A DNA stretch of 64,000 nucleotides, from the NCBI GenBank assembly GCA_963921825.1, contig OY997591.1:52863031-52927030 (forward strand), written 5' to 3'. Position numbers and translations under genes: made by a program. Below, piece after piece: positions 36,390 to 48,679 of this stretch. The stretch is from Erodium maritimum (taxonomy: Eukaryota > Streptophyta > Magnoliopsida > Geraniales > Geraniaceae). The notes beneath the pieces are model-generated. The model made no database searches and was not told where the DNA came from. It saw only the letters and a list, made by a program, of their open reading frames with translations. Position 1 is the stretch's first letter. The number at the start of each line of letters is the position of its first letter.

Positions 36390-37792
36390 CCGACCCTGCT
36401 GTGCCGGAGGTCCGCCTCTCGGGGGTGGTGGGAGAATCTGATGTTGTGGGGCCCTCGGCTGTTGTCTCTGAGCTGGCGCTCATGCTGCCTGTCGCTGGGC
36501 TCTCGTAGCCTAAGCCTGACGTTGGCACAAAGGGGGTGCCTGGCATGTTTGTGCCTGCTGTGCTCGATGCGCGGTCCTCCTCCAAACCTGTCAGGACACA
36601 CGGTGGAGATGTGTCGCAATCTGCCGCAGTGAAAGCATGTCCTCTCAGCGGGACGCGGCCTCTCCTCGGCTCTCGTCGTACGACCTGCGGAGCGGCCTAC
36701 AGATACAACGCTCAATGGGCAATCTCGGCCCTGATGCCCCGACTGCCTGCACGAGGGGCAGAATTGGGTCAACGGAGCAGGTCCAACAGACTCTACTGCT
36801 CCCACCTGTCGCATCCCATTGGGCTGGGCCTGTGGCCGAAAGAATCCCGAGGTCCCCTGCCTCCTGGGATCGCGGCCCTCAGACGGCCTCAGGAAGCCAC
36901 TCGCCCGCGGCCTGATCTCCCGCGCTCTGGCGGTCTCCCTAAAATGCATCTCCACAGCTAAAGCCTGATCCACCAATGTAGAATAGTCCTCAGACCGGAA
37001 AGCGATGACTCGATCCGCGATAGACGAGATGAGTCCTCTCTCAAAATGCCTGCATCGGCTCTCCTCGGTCTGTACCATATCTGATGCGAAGCGAGATAAG
37101 GATGTGAACCTCGCCTCATACTCGGAGACGGTCATCACTCCCTGACGCAGATCCAAGAACTGCTGGTGCTGGTCATCTCGAACAGATTGAGGGAAATACT
37201 GCTCTAGGAACAGTCTGCTGAATAGCCGAAAATCATCTCCAACCCTAGTCTGCACATGCTTCCACCAGTGGTACGCCTCCCCTTCAAGTTGAAAGGTCGC
37301 GAAAGATACTCTCAGATGATCATCGGATACCCCAGAAGTATAAAGGTTGCGGGTAATCCGCTCAAGCCATCCTGCTGCTGCCTCGTGGTCTGATCCCCCG
37401 GAATAGACTAGCGTACCCAGTCTACGAAAATATCTGAGAGCCTGGGCCGTATGGCTGTCACTCTGGCCCGGCCTCTCAACGGCTGTTGTGGTAGCAGCAG
37501 GCACGGTCTCTACTACTGGTGTTGTAGTCCCTTGTTGAGCGCTGATCGCTGCAAGAACTGCGCGAACCACCTCCTCTAGAGGGGTCGCCTGAGTCGGTAC
37601 TACGACTGGAGGAACCTTAGGCGGTAACCCTGACGGCCTGGCCTCATCCCTCTGTTGCTCCGGAGAAGTAGCACCCTGGGCGCTAGATGCCCCTGCCTGA
37701 TCAGTGACAGGTGGCTGCCCTTGGCCCCTAGCTGGGCGCCTCCTAGTGCCTCGCGGTACGTAAGCAGATGTCATGTCGTATATCCTCTGCAC
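36230..37792 (-). pseudogene. Chromovirus gag
   Basis: A 520-codon frame. The N-terminal part is proline/alanine-rich. The retrotransposon gag domain follows, with GWLERITRNLYTSGV, WWKHVQTRVGDDF, FLEQYFPQSVRD and EYEARFTSLSRF, then two CCHC knuckles, CPSCRQSGHQGRDCP and CFHCGRLRHISTVCP (Gly to Arg inside the second). After the second knuckle the translation becomes arginine/histidine-rich nonsense, marking a frameshift before the protease. The start is probably the ATG a few codons inside (MTSAYVPRG). Confidence 0.88.
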
Positions 37793-38381
37793 GGATAACG
37801 CACATGTTCAGTTTCCTCAGATTTCGAAAAAGACAGTTCTCTTAAAGTAAAGACGTTCACACGCGATTCACAAGGGTCATACTCGGACCAACAGTAAACT
37901 TAGTCTTAGTATAGCCATATATAATACTTCATATAAACATAGAAGCCCGCACACTTGTGCGTCTCACAAAAATAATTCACGCAATTCAATCGACTCCCGT
38001 AGGAAGCACAGCTTCAAACAAGTCACACACAACAACATACCGGACCGGTATGTGCTTCGGTCGGGTATGTTCCCATAGCATGGGGTTCAAGATCACAACA
38101 CAGGGCAACTTCACAATTCTTAGCGTTGTTTCAAATTCTTAGGTTTTCAATACTTTTCTCTTTCCATCACAACATTCATGTCGATCTCGCGTCGTTACAA
38201 CCCGATTCGAGCGTCCCCGAATCTCGCTATAACCACTTGACATCCCCTATCACGCTCGACTAAAGTGGCGCCCCTGAGTCACCCGTGATAGTACAAACAC
38301 TTCAAACTTAACAACCTAACTCTACCCACCTAATTGACGTACGATCCGAGGTTTTGAAAACAAGTTCAAAATTTCAACCAG

Positions 38382-38393
38382 GCTCTGATACCA
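38382..38393 (-). promoter_or_regulatory. Primer binding site, initiator Met-tRNA
   Basis: On the minus strand TGGTATCAGAGC, three bases inside the 5' LTR end at 38397; an exact match to the usual initiator-Met PBS. Confidence 0.93.
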
Positions 38394-38396
38394 AAT

Positions 38397-41300
38397 TGTC
38401 ACGCCCCAAATCCGGTTTTGACCGGACTCGAGACGTGAATTAAAAAAACGATAAATAAATAACGATAACTAAAATAAACTTTAAATACATAACTTCGAAA
38501 AGTGTAAATCCGAAACCAACCAACGAATCAGAATCTCAAAATGCAATAAAAACTGTAAGTTTACTACACAAATGAGAAAATACGTCTCTAATAAGATAAA
38601 CTCCCAGAGCCTCAGTGAGCTCCCCAACTCTGAGATGTCCTACAACCTACTCAGTAAAGAAACCTGTAATACAACAGAAAACACGAAGGAGGGTGAGCTT
38701 ACGCTCAGTAGGAAAAAGTAATAAGATAAAAGAGACCCCCGTTTTAACTGTAAACAGATTAGACAAATAACCAACGGAAATTGAATAGGAATAACAAGAA
38801 TCACAATAAGTGAAGAAGGTACTACTCAAGAAAATCAACGGAAATATAAGAATGTAACAAAGAACCGATTAAATTAAAGAGCACCCAACACAGAAATAAC
38901 ACCATCAAACCCATGACTCTGATCCGTACACTAACCGATACATCATATCAAATTGTCCCTCAGTCCAGAGGATACACATGCCGTCAGGACTTCCCGAAGC
39001 ATTCCCTCAGAATGCGTATCGTGGGAGGTCCCGAAAATGTCTCCAAAGGACCACAGATCATCGGGACGAAAACAGTCACACGTCATACCGGAAACGCACA
39101 TCAGCCTAGAGGTCTTCCCAGAAACGCACATCGGGGTACATAATCGTATACCATACCGGAACCGCACATCGGACTAGGTATCTTCCCGGTATGTCCACCT
39201 CGGGGTCCATACTCACATCATACAGGAACCGCACCTCGGTCTAGATGTCTTCCCGGCATGTCCACCTCGGGGTGCACACTCAAAACACAGAAAAGCATAA
39301 CACACCCAATACGGTCATACACAACGTCAACCAAGCTTACCATCATGACTTACCAACTACGCATCATCGGTCTATCACTCACCCGATCATATCCATCAGC
39401 ACAATCAATTCACACTCAAACATTCATCCAATCAATCAATCATAGCACGGAACAACCGTTCATAACACAATCATCATAGTTCAATTAATCTAGTTTGACT
39501 CTTAACTTATCTTACGAACGCAGCATGCATCGGTCTTAAGGGCGAACAATCAATAATACATTCAATCAGCAAGCAAGTCCTAAGGCTCGACATGGCCATT
39601 CTACCAACACGACAATTTCCCAAGATATTGAAAACGGTGAACTAGTGAATCACATCCTATATGCATACTAGGACTCGTCCGGTTATTATTATAATTGAAA
39701 AACGATTATTCTAGTGAATCACATCCTACTTGCAATCTAGGACCTTTTCGTTTATTATTATCTTATAGGCATACTATTAACGTTAAATAAATTCCTAGAG
39801 GAGGTTAGTACTTTTCCCTACCTCAAGACGAACCAACAGCTACGTCTCCTAGCTGTTGACGACCGGGCCTACCTCTAGTCTTCTAGGGCGAAGTCCAAGT
39901 CTGGGTTTAACAGACAAAGTTTCCAATCAGTCCCGGTAAAGTCCAAAGTCCTCAGATTTATCCATTAAGACCTTTAATTAACCAGTTTTAAGTCATTTAA
40001 ATTAAATTAATTAATTAACTAAAAAGTCCAACCCGGATCTGAACCGGATCCGAGAACCAGACCCGAATCCGACCCGGTCCAGAACCTAGACCCGACCGGA
40101 CCCAAGACCGACCCGAACCCGGCTCCAGACCCGACCCAGACCCGGTCCAGGCTCGAGTCCGGACTCGCCCTTGTTAGTCTTAGTGCCCGTAGTTCAATCC
40201 TAAATGTCCAAATGTATATATCATCGTTAGCAATAAAATTAAAGCGGCTTTATATTACTTATGTGTTGCAGTAATATATCGATGTGTGCTCTGATCTATG
40301 CCCACAATGCGAATAGAACCATAGATCGAGATAGATCACACTCGATGGGTCCCTAGTCTACAAAGCTTCACTAGAAGCGACTAGTATGAAAGATGGCGCT
40401 TTATGGCTTACGTTCTGTTAGTCATTGGAATGAGATTCTGGAGTCTGATCATAGATATCATGTGGGACATGATATTGGACGACCCGACATGAATATGTGC
40501 CATAGATCAAGTCATGAACATATTCATTGTCGTAGCTTGTCATGTATCCTTAGACCAAGCAGTCTTTGTGATCGCTATGTAGTCAACAACTGAGTTTGAC
40601 TTGAGCCTAACGTTGTCTGTAACAGGGCTTCCATAACGGCCAGGATTGGCTTGAGGACGGGCTACATGAGTGACACGAAAGACGGCTAAGGGATTTATCC
40701 CTCATACTGAGGTATGAGAAAGATATCGGTTCTCGGCCGCTTGATCGAGAGTGACTGAAAGAATAGCATGGTCATGCACATGATATTGGGTATCATATAT
40801 TCAATCATCTCACATATCAAGGAACAGTGATTGAGAATAATAAGGATGACAGCTCTATGCCTTATCTCAATCAGGATATCGGAGATAAAAGGGTAATGAC
40901 AGGGACGACAGAAAGGTTAGAATCGACAGGGTCGATTCGTTATGCAGTGTCAGGCAATACTAAAGTCTCGTTAGTTGCCACTTAAATAGGATCAAGTAAA
41001 ATGGGATTTTACGTTGATCTATTGACATGCATAAACCTAAGGGTCACACCGAAGGATGAAACTCATTGACACATTTATGGAGAATGGCCAAAAGGGAGTT
41101 GTCTCGGGACATGACCAAAACTGGGTTTTGGGTCATGTGCCCGTAAGTGAATAGGACTTTACGGATCGAGACAAGGCTTGGAGTCTTGGGATTGATCGCG
41201 TCGGATAATGTTGGACATTTCCGGTATGGAAGGCTTGGAGGCGATGAGCGAATCACGGGAGCTCGTTGGAAATGGCCACGGCCCATGTTCCAAGAGGCCC

Positions 41301-42824
41301 ATGAAAGGCCCATGCAACCAAGGCCCATGGAACTAATTAATCAAGTCTTGATTAATTAGTCCTAAGTAAGCAAGACAAGGATTAAGGTGTTGGTGATTCA
41401 CCACCTAACCCAATCTTGTCTTGCCATACTTTGTCCTATTTACACCTTACTTGATATCATATTTTCCCCATGCCTTTAGTTGGACAAGTATGGGGTTTGT
41501 TATGTTTAAGTCATCTTTTTTCAACATAACAAACAAAAGACAAGAATAGGAAACACAAATTCTCTCCCTCTCTCCTTACAATTTCTGGTTCGGCAAGCTC
41601 CCACCTCCATTTTTGTGTTCTTGAGTCCTCAAAGAGAAGAAATACGTGGCTTTGATTCCCATGTGGATACGTAGGCGTCTTGGAGACTCAAGCCAATCAT
41701 TCGTTAACCGGTGTTCTTGTTTTGGTAAGAAATAGTGCTGAATTTTTCTCTTGTGAATCCATTCTTTGCTAGTTGTTTCATGGTTTAATCGTCTCTTGAT
41801 TTTCATTGATTTTCCGCTGCGAGTTGGTTCATCTCCAACCCTACCTCGAGACCCAACAGCCCTAACGGACATGGGCCTGGTCCGAGGACTGGCCCGGCCC
41901 GAGCACAACCGGGATTTAGTCTGGCCCAAGGCCCAACTGAATCGAGGTTGGTCCTGGCCTAGTGCCAATCCTGGCCCAAAGCCCAAATCTGCTAGGGTTT
42001 TAGAGTGGTCCGAGCACGGCGAGGTCAAGGGCGACGACGGCAAGGTCCAGGTCTTGCCGCGGTTGCGGACGACGTCAGGAGACGAGGGAGAGTGGTTGGT
42101 GTGAAACCCGAGCCTCTCCGTCCAGATCTGGCGGCGTTGAAGCTCGCCGGCGAGGGAAAGCCATATCTGGAGGGCGAGGACTCCGACGTTCCTCTCCGGT
42201 CACTCCCGGCTCAAAACGAGCTCGAGGACTCGCTATTTTCAGGCGCAGGGTAGAGGGGAAGATGAATCAGCTCGGGACGAGGCTCACCAAGGCTGATTTC
42301 TACGGTTGAAGGCGCGGCAGAGCTCGGATTGAAGACGACGGCTAGGGTTCGCTTTGGTTCGAGGAATAGAAGGGCAGGAAGGAGGTTTCAGGTGGTGGGG
42401 CTTTGTCACGGGTAGAAGCAGAAGAAGGAGAAGAAGGAGGAGGAGAAAGAAGAAGAAGAGAGGCCGGAGAAAAGACAGCGGCGATGCTCTGGTTCGGGTT
42501 CACGAGAGGGAGAAAACGCGAGGAAGAAGACGCCTCGGTTTGCGTGCGTGCGAAATGAGCAGCTGAAGGGACGCGAACTAGGGTAAGTCGCGCGTGGATT
42601 TGGGCCGCGTGCTCTTGGGCCGAGTTCAGGCGTCACGTGGCTTGGCCCGCGTTGGTGAGCTGGGCCTGGTCCTCTGACCGGCCAGTCCAGTCCAAATGCT
42701 CAACTTTCCTTTTTTTTTTCTTCTTTTCTGAACTCGTTACAATTTTTCAGTATGATTTCCAACCACGACGTTGCAAGTCGATAAAATTAATATTTTAATT
42801 CTTCTATTTGAGACGGTCTTTACA
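38397..42824 (-). repeat. 5' LTR of the chromovirus, split by a solo LTR
   Basis: TGTCACGCC...TTTACA on the plus strand; interrupted between 40171 and 41859. The stem-loop is at 38694-38707. Confidence 0.93.
40172..41858. mobile_element. Nested solo LTR (probably copia), 1,687 bp
   Basis: TGTTAGTCTTAG...GACCCAACA with a perfect 5-bp duplication GCCCT (40167-40171 and 41859-41863). Excising the insert and one duplication restores alignment with the partner LTR. There is no coding sequence. The TGTTAG start and CCAACA end are typical of copia LTRs; a small non-autonomous element is the alternative. Confidence 0.9.
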
Positions 42825-43065
42825 GCAATAGGGCTTCGGACGTGGTTGATGCAGCCGGTGCCGGAGCAACCGCAGCAGTCGTCTCGACCAATGGAATATT
42901 AGAAAACGCAGCAGCTCCGAGTGTCGAAGATGGGAGAATATGATGTAGGACGTCATACACACTGAAATAGATCTTAAAGAGTTCAGACCACGTCGTGTAT
43001 TGACTCTTCTCCATCTCCAAAGTCACCGGAATCGCACTACGAATGTTGGAGACGAGCAACGCCGG
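42820..43065 (-). pseudogene. Copia gag N-terminus
   Basis: Minus strand: VSNIRSAIPVTLEMEKSQYTTW and SELFKIYFSVYDVLHHI, the usual start of short-LTR copia gag. The chromovirus cuts it at 42825; gag continues from 30226. Confidence 0.8.
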
Positions 43066-43118
43066 ATGGAGCTTCGAGAGTTTTAGGCGGAAGAGATGAG
43101 TGTTTGATATGCATTAAA

Positions 43119-43130
43119 CCTCTAATACCA
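43119..43130 (-). promoter_or_regulatory. Primer binding site of the copia element
   Basis: On the minus strand TGGTATTAGAGG, abutting the 5' LTR end at 43131; two differences from the initiator Met-tRNA consensus. Confidence 0.7.
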
Positions 43131-43252
43131 TGTTGGAATTGGTTTCCTTCTCTTTCTCATTGATCTCATTCGGTTAAATATAATTCTGATCACTGATTCA
43201 AATACAAGATAATCCTATTTACAACATATAAATGATAATAATTATCTAAACA
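43131..43252 (-). repeat. 5' LTR of the copia element
   Basis: TGTTGGAATTGG...CTAAACA on the plus strand, 122 bp; pairs with 27339-27484. Confidence 0.75.
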
Positions 43253-44239
43253 TTGATCTATCTGTATAAGAGTTGTATTGATGAAATCTTTTATCATCTT
43301 TGAATTATATTCATGACTAATTGATACTCAAATTATTTTTGTGTTTTAAAACGATATTCAATTGTTTAATATCGTATTTTTCTTTTAAATATATTTAGAA
43401 TTTATGATCAAATCAAGACAAATAACTAAGATCCGTACAAATAAAGAAATTGAATAATTAGTCGAATAAGTTAAGAAACATGTAGCTTAGTGAAAATAAT
43501 AATTATAACAAAATTGTAAAGTTAGAAAATATACCTGTAATAAAAGAATGTAATAAGATCATCTTGAGAAAATCTTAGGTACCAACAACAAAAAGTCTAG
43601 TCGTAAACTTTCTTGTACCCAACAATACCATAAACTTTTCACGAGTTAGCATAATAGCCCACAAGGAAAATGGTGGATGACTATTTTGTGGCCATACTGT
43701 TATTTGGTCAATGATCATGCTTCGGACCCTGCTGTGATGTCTAAATAGTTGTTGGCCCAAGTCAGTGACTGGGCCACAACCTTTCTTCCTGGACAATGTG
43801 GCATGAGAAACCTACAAAGATGCCTATTTTTTGAGCTTCTACCAAATTACAAGTCACATTTAAAAAGGCATATACAAAATGGTTCGGAATATTTTTGTAT
43901 CTTCGTTTGATGTTTTAAATTGGATTGAAACATTATATAAAGATAATCAGATTTGGATTGAATCAAAATCGTGGTGTAAATTAACCGCAACAACATATCG
44001 AAATCAATCACTCATTGTTGTTTTAAGACAAGACAGTGAAGGGTTTGGGATCAAACGATTCATTTTCTCCAAGCTCATGTGTTTCCTCTGTGAAATGTAA
44101 TATTGGGTGTTATTAGAAATTGTCTCCTGTATTTCTTCTTTCTTTTACCGATCTTCTTTATCTTCATATTTTCTTCTTATTCAGGTAACAAACATGAACA
44201 GTTATCTTTTAAGGTTAATAAAACTTCTAGTATTAACTA
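43253..44239. other. AT-rich intergenic stretch
   Basis: No gene or repeat boundary recognised. A 73-codon plus-strand frame at 43879-44100 has no supporting motif. Confidence 0.4.
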
Positions 44240-45350
44240 TATCTCTTCTAGACGCTCTCTAGAAATCTCAAAATCCTAAACTTCTCTTGTAGCCGCCATT
44301 TGTCATCCTCGTCGACGACGGGCGTCGGTTTCGGCCTCCGACATCGTCGACAAACCATCTTCTCCTCTTTCCCTTCCCCAACTCTCTCCCTTCCTGTCGT
44401 TTTCTGGACTAGATCCCGTGGCTCTCGCCGCCGGCCAACCATGCTTCTTATCTTCGATTTTCGTCTCCAACAAACTCTTTTGGTGTTGTTCCTCTTGGGG
44501 CTAAAGCGAACATGAAGAGCTGCAGATTTATGTGGATAATCTACCTCCGTCCAGACGTCTGTCGTGGAAATATCATACTTGAGGAACAACTCCTCATCTC
44601 CAACAAGCTCTTTTGATTGTTCGTTAGTTCGGGTTCCACCGGTGGCTTGTGGGACTGTTGGGCATTACGGTTGGACTCATTTTCTGTTCCGGATGTGTTT
44701 CAAGGTCCGAGCTCCAGTTTGTGTTGAGGTAAAGTTTAGTGTCCATGGTGGTAGCTGGGTCACGTAGACGGTGTTTCGATCCGGTCGTTGTTCGTATGAT
44801 ACCTGGTGGCAGAGCTCCTCAAGGTCAGTTAAACGGACAATTGATTGATATCCTTTCGATGGTGTTGATGGTGCTTCAAGCGTCTCCTTAAGCCCCGGTT
44901 GGTAAGGTCCTTTGCTTTTCCTTTTCTTACTTTGTTACTTGTGGAAGCATTACATTTACCTTAGGCTACATTCAGTTCGATATCTCTATTTTCCCGGCTC
45001 TTTTTTGGTGGGGGCTCGTCGGTTGGGTGTTGGCCCCTGACGGGTGATTATTGGTCATTAGGCCTCTGTTTGAAGCCGGATGGATTTATTTTTATGGGTT
45101 TAGAGTATCAATGCTATTTGGCCACCGAACTTTCTCTGTCGTTCAGCGGTGTTGACCTCCAACGAGTCGGTATCCATTCAACTCTATGAGTTGGTGGTCC
45201 CGATGAGTTAGAGTATTTTTTTTACAAGTTCGTGTAAGGCTTGTGCATGTTCTGTCTGGAGGTCGGAAGTTTGTGTCGTTTCTACTCCTTCGTGCTTCAT
45301 GATAGTTAAATTTGGATATCATATCTCTTTTTTCATGCTCTTTTTTATTG
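44240..45350 (+). mobile_element. Second copy of the non-coding retroposon family
   Basis: Shares layout and short segments with 13663-15182, for example 'ggggctcgtcggttg' followed by 'gtgttggcccc', and the later 'ttcatg...gttaaat..gatatcat' zone. The GC-rich 5' part includes the word 'cgtcgacgacgggcgtcgg'. The 3' end is cut where copia RT sequence starts, so tail and TSD are missing. Similarity was judged by eye. Confidence 0.45.
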
Positions 45351-46420
45351 AATTTTTTTAACACTTTCCTAACAAAGTGAAATTCACTTAAAGAGATTCC
45401 ATTGTAGTTTCTAATCACCTCAACTCTAAGGATGACATCATATTCTCCTAAGTACTTCATCTGAAAGTGTGATGACAATAATTTATTGGTATCATTCACA
45501 ACATTGCCATTATCTCCTACAATCAGCATGTCATCAACATACAAAAAGATAATTTCAAAATCTGACTTCATAAATTTTGAGTATACACACGAGTTAGAGT
45601 TATTTACATTATACACGTCTACCATTAGAGTATGGTTCAACTTCTCATACCATTGTATTAAGTGCTTGTTTCAGACCATAGAAAGAGTTTCTTAGTGTAC
45701 AAAACTTCTCTTCTTGACCCTTGATTACGAAACGCTCGGGTTGTATCATGTAAGTGTTAGGTGTGTCCACATGTGAGTCATGAGTCCCACATCGGATACT
45801 TAAGGAATAAAGTAAGACTTAATATACACTTTGGACCCATGACCTGATAGGCTAGTCTTTTGGGTCAAGTGTGGTGGCCAATGTGTATATTATGGGCTTC
45901 TAGTGTGTGCTCCTCCTTGATAGGCTCGGTTCTCCCCAACAAGTGGTATCAGAGCCTGGTTCTGTGGACTCTTCCAAGAAGCGGGTTGGGGTATATCTCC
46001 TAGGGCCAGAAACACCAGGATACCATGATCGCTGCTCTCATGGTGGTGGGCCCAGATAGGATGAAGTGGGCTCGTATGGGATTGAGTAGAACATGTAAAA
46101 AAAGTTGGGCTTAGGAGTGCGAGCAAGCCGATGTGTTGAGACTCAATGTGGAGGGGGAGACTGTTAGGTGTGTCCACATGTGAGTCAGGAGTCCCACATC
46201 GGATACTTAAGGAATAAAGAAAGACTTAATATACAACTTGGATCCATGACCTGATAGGCTAGTCTTTTGGGCCAAGTGTGGTGGTCAGTGTGTATATTAT
46301 GGGCTTCTTGTTGTATGCTCCTCCTTGATAGGCCCGGTTCTCCCCAACAGTAAGTGTCTTCATTTAGATAAACGTTCATGATAACGATCTTCACATCCAT
46401 ATGATATAGTATCAATACGT
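45350..46420 (-). pseudogene. Copia RT fragment split by a TRIM
   Basis: Minus strand, starting near 46415: HMDVKIVIMNVYLNEDTY (the 'MDVKTAFLNG.L.EEIY' motif), interrupted at 46350/45754, then MIQPERFVIKGQEEKFC, FYGLKQ, IIFLYVDDMLIVGD (YVDD kept) and GISLSEFHFVRKVLKKF, ending abruptly near 45350. Stops and a frameshift are present. It closely resembles the copia RT at 50678-51803. Confidence 0.8.
45755..46349 (+). mobile_element. TRIM (miniature LTR retrotransposon), 595 bp
   Basis: Two terminal repeats, 45755-45941 (187 bp) and 46162-46349 (188 bp), both TGTTAGGTGTGTCC...CCCCAACA and nearly identical. A perfect primer binding site TGGTATCAGAGC (45944-45955) lies 2 bp after the first repeat, and a purine tract (about 46149-46160, 'gtggagggggaga') lies before the second. 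It is flanked by the 5-bp duplication GTAAG (45750-45754 and 46350-46354). The internal region is 220 bp with no coding. It needs proteins from an autonomous element to move. Confidence 0.93.
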
Positions 46421-47476
46421 GAATGGTAACTAAGGCATCCAGAGATATCTATAGGCCTCATTTATTCTTTTAGTTGTTCATATCTTTTTGTGTGATGTTC
46501 TATCATCGTTTGTGTTTCCTTGCAAGTCTAGTCTCAAAGTACTTGGTAAGGGCCCGAGAGAAAAATTAATAAATATTTGGATCCTCAAGAATTGAGTCAA
46601 AGGTTGGAGTAAAAAACTAAATACGTTTGGAACAACTGACCCTACATCTCCAAGGCGTGGAGCAGATGTGGCGATAGATGAGCTAGGGTTTTGGGGTCCC
46701 CTCTTACCCTAAGAAGTGGAGATAAATACCATGTTTTTTTTATTGACCTCACTATGGATCCCACGTCGTGGGAGTTAAGAAAACAATGCTCTCAATTTCT
46801 AGAGAGTTCCCAACCTAATGGACATGACTATGGGAAGTGATGCATATGTATATCAAACTATTTGTAGAGTATTTTCTCTCATATTTAGTACTATTTACGC
46901 CCTGTTCTTATAATTTTTGTTTCACTTTCCCTTATTTTTTTTAGTATTTTGTGTCTTTCTAATATTTTGTAGAAATTTTAACCGAAAGGGTAAAAATCGG
47001 ACGAAACGGAGCAAGAAGAACTCAATACCCGACCAGTCATGCGATTGGGAAAAGGATATAATACGAAAATACCCACCGAGACACTCAACCAGGTGGAAGC
47101 ACTAGATTCCATAATACCCGACCAGCCATCCGCTAGGTACGATCGTTGGATACCATAGTACATGACTTTTTACCTGTCAGATATATCGACTGGATATTGT
47201 CTTCAACTGCCAAAAAACGTGCTCCGGATTTCTAGAATGGTAGGAGCATGATGGAAGAAGGTGAAGAGTTTATTTTCTTCTGATTAGGTTTGAATCCTCT
47301 AGTATAAATACCCCTTGAAGGCATAGGAAAAAGGGAGTCAGTTTGTATAAGAATTCAAAATGAAAAAACGAGAGCTATAAATCGTTTAGAAAAGAGTAAA
47401 ACAACCACTACTATAGTACAAGAAGTTCTTGTCATCTTTCGAATATTTATAGGAACCACACGATACTGATTTTCTG
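46421..47476. other. Intergenic, no recognised gene
   Basis: AT-rich with short frames only; nothing supportable before the Harbinger ORF1-like pseudogene. Confidence 0.4.
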
Positions 47477-48679
47477 ATGCACACGTCATATCTGTCGATG
47501 CCCTCCCAATATTCGGATGTCGGTACATCATATAAACCAAATGCCTTTCCTCCTCGCATGGGCATTAACCTATTGTTTGCAGAATTGTCATGGTCGGATG
47601 TGTTGGAGACGCAAATGCAGACACCATCATACAACAGCGGAGCTAGGCCATCAGGAGTTCCATCGTTCATAATCAGCATTGATGAGGGGCAACCAGCTGA
47701 GCCTATGCAAATCCCTTGTGTACCTAGTCGTGGGGGTCGCACACATAGTGTTGTAGGCGGCCGCACTAGACGTACTCGTGGAGGTGAACATACCCTTTGA
47801 AGTGGAGGATGTGATTAGAGGATGCATTAGACTAATGACGAAGATTTACGCTTGGTTGCATGTTGGTTGTGCACAATTCTCTCATCTCATTCCGAGGAAA
47901 CAACAAGACTAGGCAAGGTTTTTGACAAAAACTACCCATGAATACAACCACGAACCGTTATTGATATTTTATGATGATAAATAGTTGAAGGACCGTTGGT
48001 CGAAATGGAATGCGAGGGTGCAGCGCTCAATGGTTATTTGAAGCATGTCATAAGACTTTATACTGATGGCCAGCCGGATGACCAGTTGCACGACAAGGAC
48101 TTGATTATATATCATTGAATGATAAGTCATCTTTCATTGACAGGCGACATTGGTGGAAAGCGGTTTACAACCAACCTAAGTGGAATGAGGAGTACGATGA
48201 TGACCAGGGACCGAAGAGGACACAGAAGGATAAAGATGGATGATATACAAATTCTAGAACCACGCCATTGGGGGGGGATCGCATTCGGGACCATGGATGT
48301 TTGATTTGGGCATTTTACCCCTTCCAAGGGTCATCATGCGTGTTTCATAGTTGGCCACTACATTTCTTTGTTGGATCTTCAAACACAATGGGGAGGAGCG
48401 TCCGACCGGCCAAAAAAAACAAAGGTTAGAGCTAGAGGAAAAGGAAAAGGGAAACAAGTTGAGGCGAACAAGGAAGATGGATCTGACATTACAAAGTATC
48501 TTGAAGTTTATGACGAGCACCAGGTCCAAATTACTGAGGCCATGGTAAAGATGCAGAAAAGTTTGCTTGATATGTTAGTGACAGTGAATAACCATGACAC
48601 TACCAATATGACCTCGCATGAACGAGATACTCGTGCCTCACTTATAAAGAACATCAAGAAACGTTTGGGGACTCGTTGA
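47477..48679 (+). pseudogene. Harbinger ORF1-like Myb/SANT pseudogene
   Basis: Plus strand. An open N-terminal stretch (47477-47800) ends in a Gly/Arg-rich GGRTRRTRGGEHTL. After frameshifts come VEDVIRGCIRLMTKIYAWL, LKDRWSKWNARVQR and FIDRRHWWKAVYNQPKWNEE (about 47990-48200), matching the SANT and 'HCW..L...PKW' segments of this family. An open C-terminus (48368-48679) has a basic KKTKVRARGKGKGKQ stretch and the helix QITEAMVKMQKSLLDML. Several stops separate the parts. No adjacent transposase. Confidence 0.55.

Larger units (their letters stand above)
30227..42824 (-). mobile_element. Complete Del/Tekay-like chromovirus (Ty3/gypsy)
   Basis: A minus-strand LTR retrotransposon with both LTRs, PBS, PPT and a full set of decayed gag-pol domains ending in a chromodomain, flanked by a perfect 5-bp duplication GCAAT. 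LTRs are 30227-32970 (2,744 bp) and 38397-42824 (2,736 bp after removal of a nested 1,687-bp solo LTR and its TSD). Large LTRs and a C-terminal chromodomain fit the Del/Tekay lineage. Both LTRs align end to end with scattered substitutions, so the insertion is neither new nor ancient. The internal region is split by frameshifts and many amber stops. Confidence 0.93.
27339..43252 (-). mobile_element. Copia element, deleted and disrupted by a gypsy insertion
   Basis: Minus-strand Ty1/copia element with very short LTRs. The window-left LTR is 27339-27484 (146 bp) and the window-right LTR is 43131-43252 (122 bp); they share 'gaattggttttc/ggaattggtttcc', 'ctgatctcattc', 'tgatcactgattcaaatac' and 'aaatgataataattat'. 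A primer binding site adjoins the right LTR. Gag begins near 43065, is cut at 42825/30226 by the chromovirus, and continues to about 29200, followed by protease, integrase and a short RNase H tail. The RT is deleted. Flanking 5-mers (AATGG and TTGAT) do not match, so no TSD is evident. Very short LTRs fit the Ale/Retrofit lineage, tentatively. Confidence 0.8.

Noticed and set aside
36342..36961. Plus-strand frames up to 141 codons opposite the chromovirus gag
   Set aside because: Antisense shadows of gag, whose zinc knuckles and gag domain are on the minus strand.
46185..46415. 76-codon minus-strand frame
   Set aside because: Chimeric: its start is copia RT and the rest is TRIM terminal repeat; not a gene.
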